This document shows, piece by piece, positions 23,260 through 35,800 of a stretch of 64,000 nucleotides of DNA. Both the position numbers and the translations under genes were made by a program. The notes under the pieces were generated by a model that was not told where the DNA came from, searched no databases, and saw only the letters and a list, made by a program, of their open reading frames with translations. The DNA comes from Inia geoffrensis (taxonomy: Eukaryota > Chordata > Mammalia > Artiodactyla > Iniidae): contig CM070899.1 of the NCBI GenBank assembly GCA_036417435.1, forward strand, positions 70,748,501 to 70,812,500, in the 5' to 3' direction. Position 1 is the first letter of the stretch, and every line of letters starts with the position of its first letter.

Positions 23260-24847
23260 TAAAAGATTTTTTAAACACATGGAAACATACAAATTAATAG
23301 GTTTACAATATATGAGAAATAAACCAATACTATTAATTGGAGGAAAATGCTAGGCATTATATAAAGAAAAAAATAAAACAATTAGAAATAAACTTTACAA
23401 TAAATGTAACAGAACCATTATATAATTTTATTGTATAAGTTTATTAAAGTATTTACAGTGAACATAGATAAATGGAGAGACTTACCATTTTACTGAAAAA
23501 ACTGTATGAAGTCCATATTGAAAAGAGAAATCAGTTTGTGATTGATTTATCCTTATAGCCAATTCAATTTAAGGATTTGTTGTATAATTTGACAAACTGA
23601 TTTAAAGTTCATCTGTAATTTATCAAGAATATCCAATCCATTGAGAAGAAAGTCTAATTAGGAAAATCAATGAAATATCAATAAAGCTACATTTAAAAAT
23701 TAACAACTTAAAAAGCCCACTACACACAATAAAATACAAAAAATAGAGCGTTTTAGTACAAGAATACAATGTGAAAATGAAATAGACCAAAAACAGGGCA
23801 TGCATAGTTGAAAATTTGGTGTGTGAAAAGGAAATCATTTTGAATCATGTGGGAAATCTTGGCATTCCCCAAAATGTGATTTATGTAACAACAAAGGTAA
23901 ACAAGATTATTTTATATGTTTCAGAGGTGAACAATTTAAAATTTAAAAAAATTTGTTATCTTAACTTACATATAAAAAATTTATAAATGAGTCTCTCATC
24001 TGTCCTCTCAAAAATCATGCACATAATAATTTACAGCAAGGCTGTATTAAGAAAGGGGTTAAGTTAAAGCTGATTTAAAGAAAATATTAAACATTATTGT
24101 GCAGATTACATACAGTTATGTTAAAATGATGAAAATGTATATAATGATGAAGATGCTATGATGAACAACTATCCATTTGGAGAAATTTTGCATTAGGTAC
24201 ATAATTCAGAGTCTATATCAAATAAGTTCCAGAAGCAATACATTTCAAAAAATATTAATAATATACTACAAGCTAACAAAAATTATTGGAGACTCTTATT
24301 ATAGTCTTGGGAAAAGACAGTATTTTCAAACAAACCTGATAAGCCATATAGAAAAATATTGCCAGATTTTACTCCAAATCATTTAAGTGTATTATCTGAG
24401 AAAAAATAAAGTAAGCATAGTCAAAAGAAAAATATGAAAACTGGATAAAATAATTACCACACCACATGTAAATAGAAGAATAATTAATTGCTGTGCTATA
24501 TGAAGAGTTCTACAAGTGTAGAAATAATTAAAAGAATGGAAACATGGACAAAGGCTATGAAGAGGTTATTCACACAAAAAATACAAATGACAATAAGCAT
24601 ACAAAACATATTTTGCCACACAAATGGTAGAAAATGCAAACCAAAATAATAAGATACCGGCTTTCCTGGTGGTGCAGTGGTTGAGAGTCTGCCTGCCAAT
24701 GCAGGGGACATGGGTTCGTGCCCCGGTCCAGGAAGAACCCACATGCCGCGGAGCGGCTGGACCCGTGAGCCATGGCCATTGAGCCTGCGCATCCAGAGCC
24801 TGTGCTCTGCAACGGGAGAGGCCACAACAGTGAGAGGCCCACATACC

Positions 24848-24882
<35 letters not shown>

Positions 24883-25490
24883 TACTTCACTAACAGTATT
24901 AGGAAACATGACATTCTTAACAAAACACAGTGTTAGGAATGGTGCGGAGACAGGTATTCTAATGCAATGTTGATAGGATAGATTATTATATGCAAAGCAA
25001 AAATATATGTATGAAATTACTTTGATGCTGCAGTGGGTATACAAACCCAGTAATTTAACTTTTTACTTCATACATTCTGTTTCGGGGTACTTTAAAAAAT
25101 GAGAATTCGTTATTTGCATTTAAAAATCTTAAATCTGACAAAGGCTTACGAAAAAATGCATAATACATGAATAGACTAGTCCCAAAAGTTAAACTTGGTA
25201 ATGAACATGTGAAAAGGAGCTAAACCTCACTGAAGATCACTTGAAAGCAAATTAATATAATTGCATGTTATTTTCAAGTACCAGTTTCTCAAAGACCTGC
25301 CAAATCAAGAATATGCAATATTGTTATCTTGGTGGAAAGTAATTTCATTAAAATAAAAGGGTAAACTACATCTCGGTTTCAAGAAGGCAATTGGCAATAT
25401 GCATAAAAATGAATTTTATTACATTGACTTTAGACTAAATTTTACTCATACAAAAGAGTGCTATGAAAATACTGGGGTGTCTATTGTAGC
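23260..25490 (+). mobile_element. old L1 ORF2 region, plus strand
   Basis: Diverged L1 wording in plus orientation: 'GATAAATGGAGAGACTTACC' (23468), 'TTAAAGTTCATCTGTAATTTATCAAG' (23600), 'AGAAAATGCAAACCAAAATAATAAGATAC' (24629) and 'GTGTTAGGAATGGTGCGGAGACAGG' (24931). The last two are the host-site consensus around the SINE at 24658. A second copy of the 'GAAAAGGAGCTAAACCTCACTGAAGATCA' step at 25212 suggests two overlapping fragments. No frame survives. Confidence 0.55.
24658..24879 (+). mobile_element. CHR-2 SINE
   Basis: Plus-strand copy: CGGCTTTCCTGGTGGTGCAG head, A box TGGTGCAGTGG, B box GGTTCGTGCCC, then the CCGCGGAGCGGCTGG unit and an A tail of about 30 (24850-24879). Short flanks AGATAC (24652-24657) and AAATAC (24877-24882) fit a small duplication in which old L1 sequence resumes. 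The three frames of 92-182 codons on the minus strand here are SINE read-throughs. Confidence 0.95.
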
Positions 25491-26940
25491 ATTTTTGTTT
25501 GTTTTTGGATTATTTTATTGACATAAAAAATGACATAAAATTTACCATTTATCCATTTTAAAATGTACAATTAAATGAGTTTTAGCATATTCAAAGTATA
25601 AAATCATCACTATTTAATTCCAGAATATTTCTGTCAGACTCATATCAGTTAGCAAAAAGAAGACTCATATCAGTTAGCATGCAATCCCAGTTTCCTTTTC
25701 CCTCTATTTCCTGGCAGCTACTAATCTACTTTCTGTCCGTATGGTTTTGCCTATTTTGTACACTCATAAAAATGGAATCATACAATATGAGCCCTTTGTG
25801 TCTAACTTCTTTTATTAGCATACTGTTTTCAACTTCTTTTCATACTGTGGCTTGTATCAAAGCTTCGTTCCTTTTTTGTGGCTGAATAATATTCTACTGT
25901 ATGAAAACAGCACATTTCGTTTATTCATTCTTCAGTTGATGGACATTTGGGTTGTTTCTGCTTTGGGCTATTATGAATAATGCTGCTGTGAACATTTGAG
26001 AAACTGTTTTCTACAGCAGCTTCACCATTTTACATCTCCACCAAAAATGTATAAGGGCTTCTATGTTACCATATCCTTGCCAACATTTTGTATTTTCTGT
26101 TTCTTTATTATAATTATTATTATACTCCATTCAGTGTAAAGTGTAATATCACTGTGATTTTGATTTGCATTTTCCTAATGTAAAAAGATTTATAACATCT
26201 TTTCATGTTCTTTTTGTCCATGCATATATCTTTTTTGGAGAAATGTTTATTCATGTCCTTTGCCCATTTTAATAAGCTTGGTTGCTTGTCTTTTTATTGT
26301 TGAGTTGTAAGAGTTCTTTATATAGTCTAGATATTAGACCCTCATATGAATTGCAAATATTTTCTTCCATTCTGTTGGTTGTTTTTTTCACTTTCCTGAC
26401 AGTGTTCTGAGACACACACAAGTTTTCATTTTGATGAAGTCCAAATTATCATTTTTTTTCTTTTGTTGCTTGTGGTTTTGGTGTCATAATGAAGAAACTT
26501 TTCTATTCTGTTTCTATGAAATTGGTTTGTTTGGGGGATTTTTTTTTTTGTTTGCTTGTTTTGTTATTGTTCGTTGGGTTGGTTCTAGAATCCAAATGTA
26601 AGTAATACCATACAGTATTTCTCTTTGTCTGGCTTAATTCACTTTTCACTGTTACAAATTTTTGATGTATTCACCCTTTTATCGTTTTATAATATCCTCT
26701 TTGCTTCTCATAACAATTTTTGTCCTAAACTTTCATTTGTTTGATATTAGTACAGCCACACCTGCTCTCTTTTAGTTACTGTTCACATAGAATATCTTTT
26801 TCCATCATTTTACTTTCAACCTATTTGTGCCATTGAAAATAAAGTGAATCTTTTTAGATGGCATATAGCATATTCATCCAGTGGTTGCAGTGAATACAAA
26901 TTACTCAAGACCATTTTCTATTCAATTTTATGTCTGTATT
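25491..26940 (-). mobile_element. old L1 (L1M-type), 3' UTR and ORF2
   Basis: Minus-strand L1: 3' UTR from 'ATTATTTTATTGACATAAAAAATG' (25510) through 'GGCAGCTACTAATCTACTTTCTG' (25715), then ORF2 C-terminal sequence ('CTGAATAATATTCTACTGTATG', 'CTATTATGAATAATGCTGCTGTGAAC'). A later segment (26640-26840) corresponds to the endonuclease region near 36.4-36.5 kb, so the middle of ORF2 is missing. A 19-base word, AGACTCATATCAGTTAGCA, is repeated at 25636-25654 and 25661-25679. Confidence 0.75.
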
Positions 26941-27604
26941 GTTTGTTTTAATCAGCATTGATTACATTTATAGTAGGAAAGTTAAAGATATTTCCATTAA
27001 AATAAATAGCTTCTAAAACACAGGGGAAGATAAAAGCAAAGTAACATAATACAGAAAGCAAATATTTGGAAAGAAAGTAAAAGCATGGATGCAGGGCAAG
27101 AGCAGCAAAGAATATGACAGATGTTGGGACCAAGTGTTCACTTAAAAGCAGGCATACTCTGCTGTTGACTAATGCCAAGGGGACCCCTTTGTGGGGGTAT
27201 ACAAAAGTAAATTTCTGGAATGTGAACAGATCTTCCATCTGGCCAATGACAATGAAAACTCACCAGTTACAGTGACTTAAATGATGGGCATATGTGTTCT
27301 ATACCTATAATATATTATTACAGGTGTCAGAAAATCTGATGCCCCCGTGTGGTTTTGCCATTCCATTTCATAACTGCTAAAGATCTTAAGGGGATAGGTA
27401 ACCTTTAAAACTTGTGAAAAATTTGGTGTTCTACATGGCGAGAATTGAGCGGATATGAGTTTCTAATATTCTTTCCGTGTATTTATGATATAATAGCAAA
27501 ACAACCCTGGGTTATTATAGGATCCTTAATGAAGAAAAGGTATCTGAAAGTACATGTATATTGACTATCTGTCTACGAAGCCAGATGTTTTGTTCTCTAT
27601 TAGG
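26941..27604. other. intergenic, no supported feature
   Basis: Unique-looking sequence. The 96-codon minus frame (26948-27238) is not recognised. Confidence 0.4.
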
Positions 27605-27756
27605 TCGCAAACTTGATCTTATCACTGTCGTTTAACATGTTGCTACAATGAGTGTCTCAGATTAGTTCTTAAGAAAATGTTCACAAACTTGATCTTATCA
27701 CTGTCGTTTAACATGTTGCTACAGTGAGTGTCTCAGTTTAGTTCTTAAGAAAATGT
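27605..27756 (+). repeat. 76-bp tandem duplication
   Basis: Two copies of a 76-bp unit, 27605-27680 and 27681-27756, lie head to tail and differ at 3 positions. The flanks are single-copy, so this is a local duplication rather than part of a satellite. The unit has no obvious coding or transposon character. Confidence 0.95.
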
Positions 27757-29639
27757 TATCTTTAATTTTATTTCTTGTATGTATTAATTGGTGACATTTT
27801 CAACTTTACAAATTAAAGGCTAGTGGACAAAAGACAGAAATCTGATATGTTATCTTATACTAAAAATTCCCTGAAGTTTGTTTTATAATAAGTATAAAAT
27901 CATTAAGGGATAAAATATGTTATTGACCATTAAGAAAACTTTATCATGGTAAGTTTTACTTTTAAAATTATGCAATACTTAAAATACATTAAAAATCATA
28001 AGCAATATTTGGCAAATATCAATGTACCTATTATCCTTAATTAAAATATTATAACAATTAATATTTTACTTAAGATTTTTTAAAGTGGTAGAGCATTACA
28101 GTAAACACTGAATTTCTCTCCATTCCTCTCCTCAGGCATATCTCCCCCCACCCCCAGAAGAAAACACTCTGATTATGCTTGTGTGTACTTATCCAGTCCA
28201 TTTAAAATTTTATATATTTACATAAATGGTGGTGTAACATATGCATTTTGAAACTTGATTTTTTTCACTCAACCATTTCTTTTTCAGAATCTGTCCATGA
28301 TGTGTGTTTCTAGTTAAATGTGACAGATTACATACAAATACTAATTTGTTTCCTTCTTAAACTCCAGAAAAAGTTTAGTAAAGGAATATATCCAAAGGAC
28401 GAAGGGAATGTAAATTGTGATAATAGCAAAGAGAGCAAGACAACAAAACATGGGTTTGAAGCAGATGGATGAATGGTGACTGATCTAGCAAATTGGAAAA
28501 AGCTAAAACCTAAGTCTGCTGACGATAAAAGATGGGGAAGTTCAAAAGAAGGCATTCATTTTATAATGCAAAATCCTAGTACTGTGTAAGTAAGGATTTA
28601 AGCTGAAAAGGAGCTGATAGGATGAAGGCTCCTACAAACAGCTGATTAATTTCCTCATCTCATGCTCCATCCAGGGGTCCCAAGAGGGCCTAACATTCCT
28701 TCACTAACATTCCTTCATTAATCTGAGAGTTGGAGGACAGGTAAGGGATTGATTACAAAGAGGCCTCAGAAAGGAGTGTTTTGAGTGATAGAACTCTTCT
28801 ACAGGGTACTGGGGCTATGGACACATGATTCTATCCCTTTTTAAAACCCATTCACTTGTGTACCACAAAGTATGAGGAAAACAGCAACAATAATAACATA
28901 ACAACAATTTGATTTTAGGGTATACAGGATGGAGTGCAGACTTTGGCAAATGAATATTACAGGTATATAATATAATCCTACTGAAGAGGGTAGGAAGAAA
29001 ACTGACATAAGTAACTTTGAAAAGCAGTATTTTAATTGAATACTTTAAGACTAAATGCAAAAGATTATACATTAGTACCACAGTCTAGTTGGTACATATT
29101 TTTCTCACAGCATTTCTAAAATTACATGTATATTAGGATTTAACAAATAAGTAAATATTGTAGGTAAGGGGAGCCAGGTTTCTCACCTTCAGGGAAAGGC
29201 AGAAAGGCTAGAATGAACCCCGTGGTTCTGACTAGATTACAGTTGGAGATACCAATATGAACTCATGTTTACTTTAATATCTATAGAGATAAACAAATAC
29301 TGATATTCATGCATTAGTAAACATCATATATTTCCTAGGTCTTTCAACTGAGAAAGCTTAGAATCAGTTGTTTCTTGCAGAAATGGTTGAGTCCAGCACT
29401 GTGGAAGGTAAAATACAGATATCTTGTATTGCCAGAAAGTAAGGAAATGCTTAAAAAAAAAAAAAAAGGCACAGAGCCAACCTAAAAGACTTCCTAACAG
29501 CAAAACCTGGAACAATTTGGTCAATAAACCAAATAAAAACTTTACATTATGTCTCAAATAATAAAATAATATCCATGAGTGAATACTTGATATAAATGAT
29601 TAAATAAATATATGAGAGAAAGGTATTCCTTACAGAAGA
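27757..29639. other. intergenic, AT-rich
   Basis: The block 28086-28330 ('GAGCATTACAGTAAACACTG', 'ATGGTGGTGTAACATATGC', 'CATTTCTTTTTCAGAATC') may be an old L1 3' UTR, minus strand, but I cannot fix it. The rest is unassigned; frames of 75-88 codons show no domain. A 15-base A run sits at 29453-29467. Confidence 0.35.
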
Positions 29640-30130
29640 AATCCAAATAATATACATAGATAATTTTCCACCTTTTCTTACAAAAATGCACATCCATGAT
29701 TGCAGTCTAATTGTGAGGAAACTTCAGTCAAATCCGAGGGATAGTTTGCAAATTACCTGATCAGTATTCAGAAGTGTCAAGGTCATAGAAAACAGAGAAA
29801 AACTAAAGATAGTCATAGAGAAGAGGACATCAGAGAGGCTAATGCATGACTGCATGGTGACTAAATGCAGCGTGGTGTCCTGGATTACATTCTGGAACAG
29901 TAAAAGACAGAAGTAGAAAAAGTGGTGACATCTGAATAAAGGCTGTGGTTACTTAACAGTATTGCCTCAATGTAATGTAGTTAAAAGTATAGTACAGATT
30001 TTGGGAAATACACTATGGTTATATGACACTAATAGTAGAGGAAACTGGGGGAAGGGTATACAAAACGTCTCTATACTACCTTTGTAACTTTTTTGTGACT
30101 CTAAAATTTTTCCAAAAGACCATGAATAAA
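29640..30130 (+). mobile_element. old L1 3' UTR, plus strand
   Basis: 'AGGGATAGTTTGCAAATTACCTGATCAGTATTC', 'GGATTACATTCTGGAACAG', 'GAAACTGGGGGAAGGGTATAC' and 'CTAAAATTTTTCCAAAAGAC' follow the 3' terminus of old L1M subfamilies. Only the 3' UTR is present. Confidence 0.7.
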
Positions 30131-30466
30131 AATATCTAAAGTAGGTGTGGGAGAACAAACAGTGCTGGGCAATTAGGGAGGTACTTACCACAAAGGTGAC
30201 ATTTGCATGAAGACCTGTTTGAGGTAAAGGAATAAGTCATGTGGAAATAAGGGAGAAGATAAATGTCTGGAGAGCAGCAAGGAGATGTGTGTGTCTGAAG
30301 TGAAGTGAAAAGGGGGAGAACAACATTAAATTGTATCCATGAATAAGAGTGGGGCGCAGTGGTTGGGAATAGATCATGTGAAGCCGTATAGGAAATGGTT
30401 ATTTCTTGGGGTTTTATCTTGAGAGATAGCAAGACAGTAGAGGGCTTTAATATGACAAGACTTTAT

Positions 30467-30680
30467 TTATTTTTATTTTTTATTTTTTGCGATTACGTGG
30501 GCCTCTCACCACTGTGGCCTCTCCCGTTGCGGAGCACAGGCTCCGGACACGCTGGCCCAGCGGCCATGGCTCACGGGCCCAGCCACTCCGCGGCATGTGG
30601 GATCCTCCCAGACCGGGGCACGAACCCATGTCCCCTGCATCGACAGGCGGACTCTCAACCACTGCACCACCAGGGAAGCC
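30467..30680 (-). mobile_element. CHR-2 SINE
   Basis: Minus-strand copy, head GGGCTTCCCTGGTGGTGCAG (30661-30680), B box GGTTCGTGCCC, and T-rich tail remnant 30467-30488 (interrupted by A). The word CAAGACTTTAT flanks it at 30456-30466 and 30681-30691, an 11-base perfect duplication. It lies inside L2 sequence. Confidence 0.95.
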
Positions 30681-30703
30681 CAAGACTTTATATTTTTAAA
30701 GTA

Positions 30704-30933
30704 CAGTTGCCCCTTAAATAATAAGGGTTTGAACTGTGCAGGTCCATTTATATGAAGATTTCTTTCAATAGTAAATTCTACAGTACTACACGATACTCAG
30801 TTGGATGAATCTAAAGGATATGGAACCATGGATACAGAGGAACCGTGGATACAGAGGGCCCACTATAAGTTATATACCCTTGACTGAGTGGAGGGTGGGT
30901 GCCCCAGCCCCCATGTTGTTTAAGGGTCAACTG
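30704..30933. mobile_element. 230-bp Tigger-type MITE with TA duplication
   Basis: The ends CAGTTGCCCCTTAAATAATA (30704) and TTGTTTAAGGGTCAACTG (to 30933) are inverted. Both are flanked by TA (30702-30703 and 30934-30935), the target duplication of the Tc1/mariner-pogo superfamily. The interior (GGTTTGAACTGTGCAGGTCC, GGATACAGAGGGCCCACTATA) matches a common non-autonomous eutherian Tigger relative of the MER46 kind; the exact name is from memory. No transposase is present. Confidence 0.85.
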
Positions 30934-31790
30934 TATTCTTCTGAGTGCTTTGGTGAGAACAGGTATAAAGAGGCAAGAGTGGAGGAGAAAAACCAGTTAG
31001 AAGCCTATTGCAGTAATTGAGATGAGAGATGGTATTGTTTGGGAAGTGGTGGTAGTAATGAAGTTCATAAGAAGTGGTCAGATTTTATATATATTTTAAA
31101 GGTGGAGCCAATAGAAGTCATTTTTAAACAGAGGTGGGTTGCAAAAGGAAATGAGAGGTAAAGGATGATGCCAGTACTTCTGGCTTAAACAAAAAAAAGT
31201 TAAAAAATAATTGGCATTCACTAAAACAGGGAAGTCTGTGAGTGGAACAGGATTTTGAGGGAATATCTTAGGTTACTTTTGAACATGTTACACCTGAAAT
31301 GGTTATTATGCTTCTAACTGGAGAAGTAGAGTAGCCTGCAATTTATATTTTGGGGGAGAGTTCCAAATCAAGACCTGTGTTCTCAAGTTTAAAATATGTG
31401 TGTGTGTGTGTCTGTATATAGGTTTATATTGAATGTGTTGACTAAGGGAGTGAGAATGACTAAAGAAAAGAGGTTCTAATACTTAGTCCTTGGGTACACT
31501 GAAGTTTAGATGATAAGGATTTAAAGAAGAACCAGAAGGAGTGACTAAGAAGAAACAGGTACAGTAGGAGAGAAAGCAGAGGGAATGGAATACTTGAATC
31601 CAAGTGAAGAATGTGATTCCAGGAAGGAAAGAGCTGCTCTGTTCAGTAGTGTCTGATAGGTTTGTATACAATGACCACTGGATTGTGGAGGTCCCTGCTG
31701 ACCTAGACAAAAGTCATTTCTGTGGATTAGTGTGGGACAAAATCTGATTGGGTTCAAGAGAAAATAAAAGAATTAGACACAGTGAGTATC

Positions 31791-32028
31791 GAAATCTCTA
31801 TATCCACTATTTACATATTTATGTTAACTATAATGCCACATTAACGTGATTATTTATCTCAAAACCAGTAGAGAATGTCTCCAAGTATTTTAAGTGCTTT
31901 CTAAAAGTAATGCTACATATTTAATGAAAACACTAAAACTAGACAGTGATTCAAAATTTCCTAAATGAAGTAGGAGGATTTGACACAATCTTACACTTGA
32001 CTTTAAGGTTGATGCTTAACTTTGAAAT
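31791..32028. other. intergenic before the LTR
   Basis: Short unassigned AT-rich stretch; its last bases AAAT precede the LTR end. Confidence 0.4.
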
Positions 32029-32487
32029 TGTTGGGGAAGAGGGAATTTCTCCCTCTATCCCTCTGGACTAATAATAAAATTGACAAAAGATAGATTAAAA
32101 GGAGAAACGTACATTTTAATTCGTGAGCATGGAAGTCTCATAGAAGTGAGACCTAAGAAGTGGCCAAAACAGGCAACTTTTATACTTTTTAGGCAAAGAA
32201 ACAATAAATTTGAGAGGAATTGACAGGACAAAGAAACCTAGGTATTGGTGAGGAATTTAAACAAAGTTTGGGCTTGGGGTAGTAAATTAAAGAAATGACA
32301 AGGTTTGTTTATATAGGCGTCTTGGCCCCAAATTCACTATCTCTGGTGATAACAGTGTCCTATCTCCAAATGCCGGGGGTGCACCTGTTATATGAGAGAT
32401 TTATTTCCTGCTTTCAGGAAGACAGGCGGGTCAAAGTGTCCCTCTTACAGCAGCCCTTTCTTTCTTTCTTTTTTTTTTTTTAACATC

Positions 32488-32493
32488 TTTATT
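32488..32493 (-). terminator. L1 poly(A) signal AATAAA
   Basis: Minus-strand AATAAA within CCCCAATAAAGATG, just upstream of the A tail. The same word ends the plus-strand copies near 10210 and 22420. Confidence 0.85.
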
Positions 32494-32595
32494 GGGGTAT
32501 AATTGCTTCACAATGGTGTGTCAGTTTCTACTTTATAACAAAGTGAATCAGTTATACATATACACATGTTCGCATATCTCTTCCCTCTTGCGTCT

Positions 32596-32625
32596 CCCTC
32601 CCTCTCTCCCTCCCTATCCCACCCC
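32596..32625 (-). other. L1 3' UTR G-rich tract
   Basis: On the minus strand six runs of three to four G lie within 30 bases (plus-strand C runs at 32596, 32600, 32608, 32612, 32618 and 32622). G-quadruplex-forming tracts are a known feature of mammalian L1 3' UTRs. Confidence 0.75.
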
Positions 32626-32844
32626 TCCAGGCGGTCACAAAGCACCTAGCCGATACCCCTGTGCCAAGCGGCTGCTTCCCACTAGCTATCTACATTACGT
32701 TTGTTAGTATATATATGTCCATGCCCCTCCCTCGCCCTATCACAGCTCACCCCTCCCCCTCCCAATATCCTCAAGTCCGTTCTCCAGTAGGTCTGTGTCT
32801 TTATTCCTGTCTTACCCCTAGGTTCTTCATAACATTTTTTTTTC

Positions 32845-35800
32845 TTAAAATCCATATATATGTGTTAGCATACGGTATTTGTCTTTCTCTTTCTGACTTA
32901 CTTTACTCTGTATGACAGACTCGAGGGCTATCCACCTCATTACAAATAGCTCAATTTCGTTTCTTTTTATGGCTGAGTAATATTCCATTGTATATATGTG
33001 CCACATCTTCTTTATCCATTCATCCGACGATGGGCACTTAGGTTGTTTCCATCTCTGGGCTATTGTAAATAGAGCTGCAATGAATATTTTGGTACATGAC
33101 TCTTTTTGAACTTTGGTTTTCTCAGGGTATATGCCCAGTAGTGGGATTGCTGGGTCATATGGTAATTCTATTTTTAGTTTTTTAAGGAACCTCCATACTG
33201 TTCTCCATAGTGGCTGAACCAATTCACATTCCCACCAGCAGTGCAAGAGGGTTCCCTTTTGTCCACACCCTCTCCAGCATTTATTGTTTCTAGATTTTCT
33301 GCTGATGGCCATTCTAACTGGTGTGAGATGATATCTCATTGTAGTTTTGATGTGCATTTCTCTAATGATTAATGATGTTGAGCATTCTTTCATGTGTTTG
33401 TTGGCAGACTGCATATCTTCTTTGGAGAAATGTCTATTTAGGTCTTCTGCCCATTTCTGGATTGGGCTGTTTTTTGTTGTTGTTATTGAGCTGCATGAGC
33501 TGCTTGTAAATTTTGGAGATTAATCCTTTGTCAGTTGCTTCATTTGCAAATATTTTCTCCCATTCTGAGGGTTGTCTTTTAGTCTTGTTTATGGTTTCCT
33601 TTGCTGTGCAAAAGCTTTGAAGTTTCATTAGGTCAGTTTGTTTATTTTTGTTTTTATTTCCATTGCTCTAGGAGGTGGGTCAAAAAGGATCTTGCTGTGA
33701 TTTATGTCATAGAGTGTTCTGCCTATGTTTTCCTCTAAGAATTTAATAGTTTCTGGCCTTACATTTAGATCTTTAATCCATTTTGAGCTTATTTTTGTGT
33801 ATGGTGTTAGGGAGTGATCTAAGCTCATACTTTTACATGTAGCTGTCCAGTTTTCCCAGCACCACTTATTGAAGAGGCTGTCCTTTCTCCACTGTATATT
33901 CCTGCCACCTTTATCAAAGATAAGATGTCCATATGTGTGTGGCTTTATCTCTGGGCTTTCTATTCTGTTCCATTGATCTATCGTTCTGTTTTTGTGCCAG
34001 TACCATACTGTCTTGATTACTGTAGCTTTGTAGTATATTCTGAAGTCAGGGAGCCTGATTCCTCCAGCTCCGTTTTTCGCTCTCAAGATTGCTTTAGCTA
34101 TTCGGGGTCTTTTGTGTTTCCATACAAATTGTGAAATTTTTTGTTCTAGTTCTGTGAAAAATGCCAGTGGCAGTTTGATAGGGATTGCACTGAATCTATA
34201 GATTGCTTTGGGTAGTAGAGTCATTTTCACAATGTTGATTCTTCCAATCCAAGAACATGGTATATCCCTCCATCTATTTGTATCATCTTTAATTTCTTTC
34301 ATCAGTGTCTTATAATTTTCTGCATACAGGTCTTTTGTCTCCCTAGGTAGGTTTATTCCTAGGTATTTTATTCTTTTTGTTGCAGTGGTAAATGGGAGTG
34401 TTTTCTTGATTTCACTTTCAGATTTTTCATCACTAGTATATAGGAATGTCAGAGATTTCTGTGCATTAATTTTGTATCCTGCTACTTTACCAAATTCATT
34501 GATTAGCTCTAGTAGTTTTCTGGTAGCATCTTTAGGATTCTCTATATATAGTATCATGCCATCTGCAAACAGTGACAATTTTACTTCTTCTTTTCCGATT
34601 TGGATTCCTTTTATTTCCTTTTCTTCTCTGATTGCTGTGGCTAAAACTTCCAAAACTATGTTGAATAAGAGTGATGAGAGTGGGCAACCTTGCCTTGTTC
34701 CTGATCTTAGTGGAAATGCTTTCAGTTTTTCACCATTGAGGATGATGTTGGCTGTGGGCTTGTCATATATGGCCTTTATTATGTTGAGGAAAGTTCCCTC
34801 TATGCCTACTTTCTGCAGGGTTTTTATCATAAATGGGTGTTGAATTTTGTCAAAAGCTTTCTCTGCATCTATTGAGATGATTATATGGTTTTTTTCCTTC
34901 AGTTTGTTAATATGGTGTATCACATTGATAGATTTGTGTATTATATTGAAGAATCCTTGCATTCCTGGAATAAACCCCACTTGATCATGGTGTATGATCC
35001 TTTTAATGTGCTGTTGGATTCTGTTTGCTAGTATTTTGTTGAGGGTTTTTGCATCTATGTTCGTCAGTGATATTGGCCTGTAGTTTTCTTTCTTTGTGAC
35101 ATCTTTGTCTGGTTTTGGTATCAAGGTGATGGTGGCCTCGTAGAAGGAATTTGGGAGTGTTCCTCCCTCTACTATATTTTGGAAGAGTTTGAGAAGGATA
35201 GGTGTTAGCTCTTCTCTAAATGCTTGATAGAATTCGCCTGTGAAGCCATCTGGTCCTGGGCATTTGTTCGTTGGAAGATTTTTAATCACAGTTTCAATTT
35301 CAGTGTTTGTGATTGGTCTGTTCATATTTTCTATTTCTTCCTGCTTCAGTCTTGGTAGTTTGTGCCTTTCTAAGAATTTGTCCTTTTTTTCCAGATTGTC
35401 CATTTTATTGGCATAGAGTTGCTTGTAGTAATCTCTCATGATCATTTTTATTTCTGCAGTGTCAGTCGTTACTTCTCCTTTTTCATTTCTAATTCTGTTG
35501 ATTTGAGTCTTCTCCCTTTTTTTCTTGATGAGTCTGGCTAATGGTTTATCTATTTTGTTTATTTTCTCGAAGAACCAGCTTTTAGTTTTATTGATCTTTG
35601 CTATTGTTTCCTTCATTTCTTTTTCATTTATTTCTGATCTGATTTTTGTGATTTCTTTCCTTCTGCTAACTTTGGGGGGTTTTTGTTCTTCTTTCTCCAA
35701 TTGCTTTAGGTGTAAGGTTAGGTTGTTTATTCGCGATGTTTCCTGCTTCTTAAGGCGGGCTTGTATTGCTATAAACTTCCCTCTTAGAACTGCTTTTGCT

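Larger units (their letters stand above)
30150..31790 (-). mobile_element. L2 LINE, RT region, split by later insertions
   Basis: Reading on the minus strand, this follows L2 ORF2 RT and downstream sequence. Plus-strand landmarks (reverse of the RT sense) are 'CTTAGTCCTTGGGTACACTG' (31482; the GVPQGS motif region), 'GAACATGTTACACCTGAAATGG' (31280), 'CCAGTTAGAAGCCTATTGCAGTAATTGAG' (30994) and 'AAAGGTGGAGCCAATAGAAG' (31099). A CHR-2 SINE (30467-30680) and a Tigger-type MITE (30704-30933) inserted into it. No frame survives; age is consistent with a pre-placental element. Confidence 0.7.

Noticed and set aside
24496..25044. 182-codon minus-strand frame, and similar frames of 70-133 codons near 11.1 and 30.5 kb
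   Set aside because: They are read-throughs of CHR-2 SINEs; the shared AEHRLRTR/HGSRAQPL-like pattern comes from the SINE body, not from a protein family.
32029..32462. Provirus with internal genes beside the LTR
   Set aside because: No gag, pol or env sequence on either side; the only RT in the region is that of the L1.
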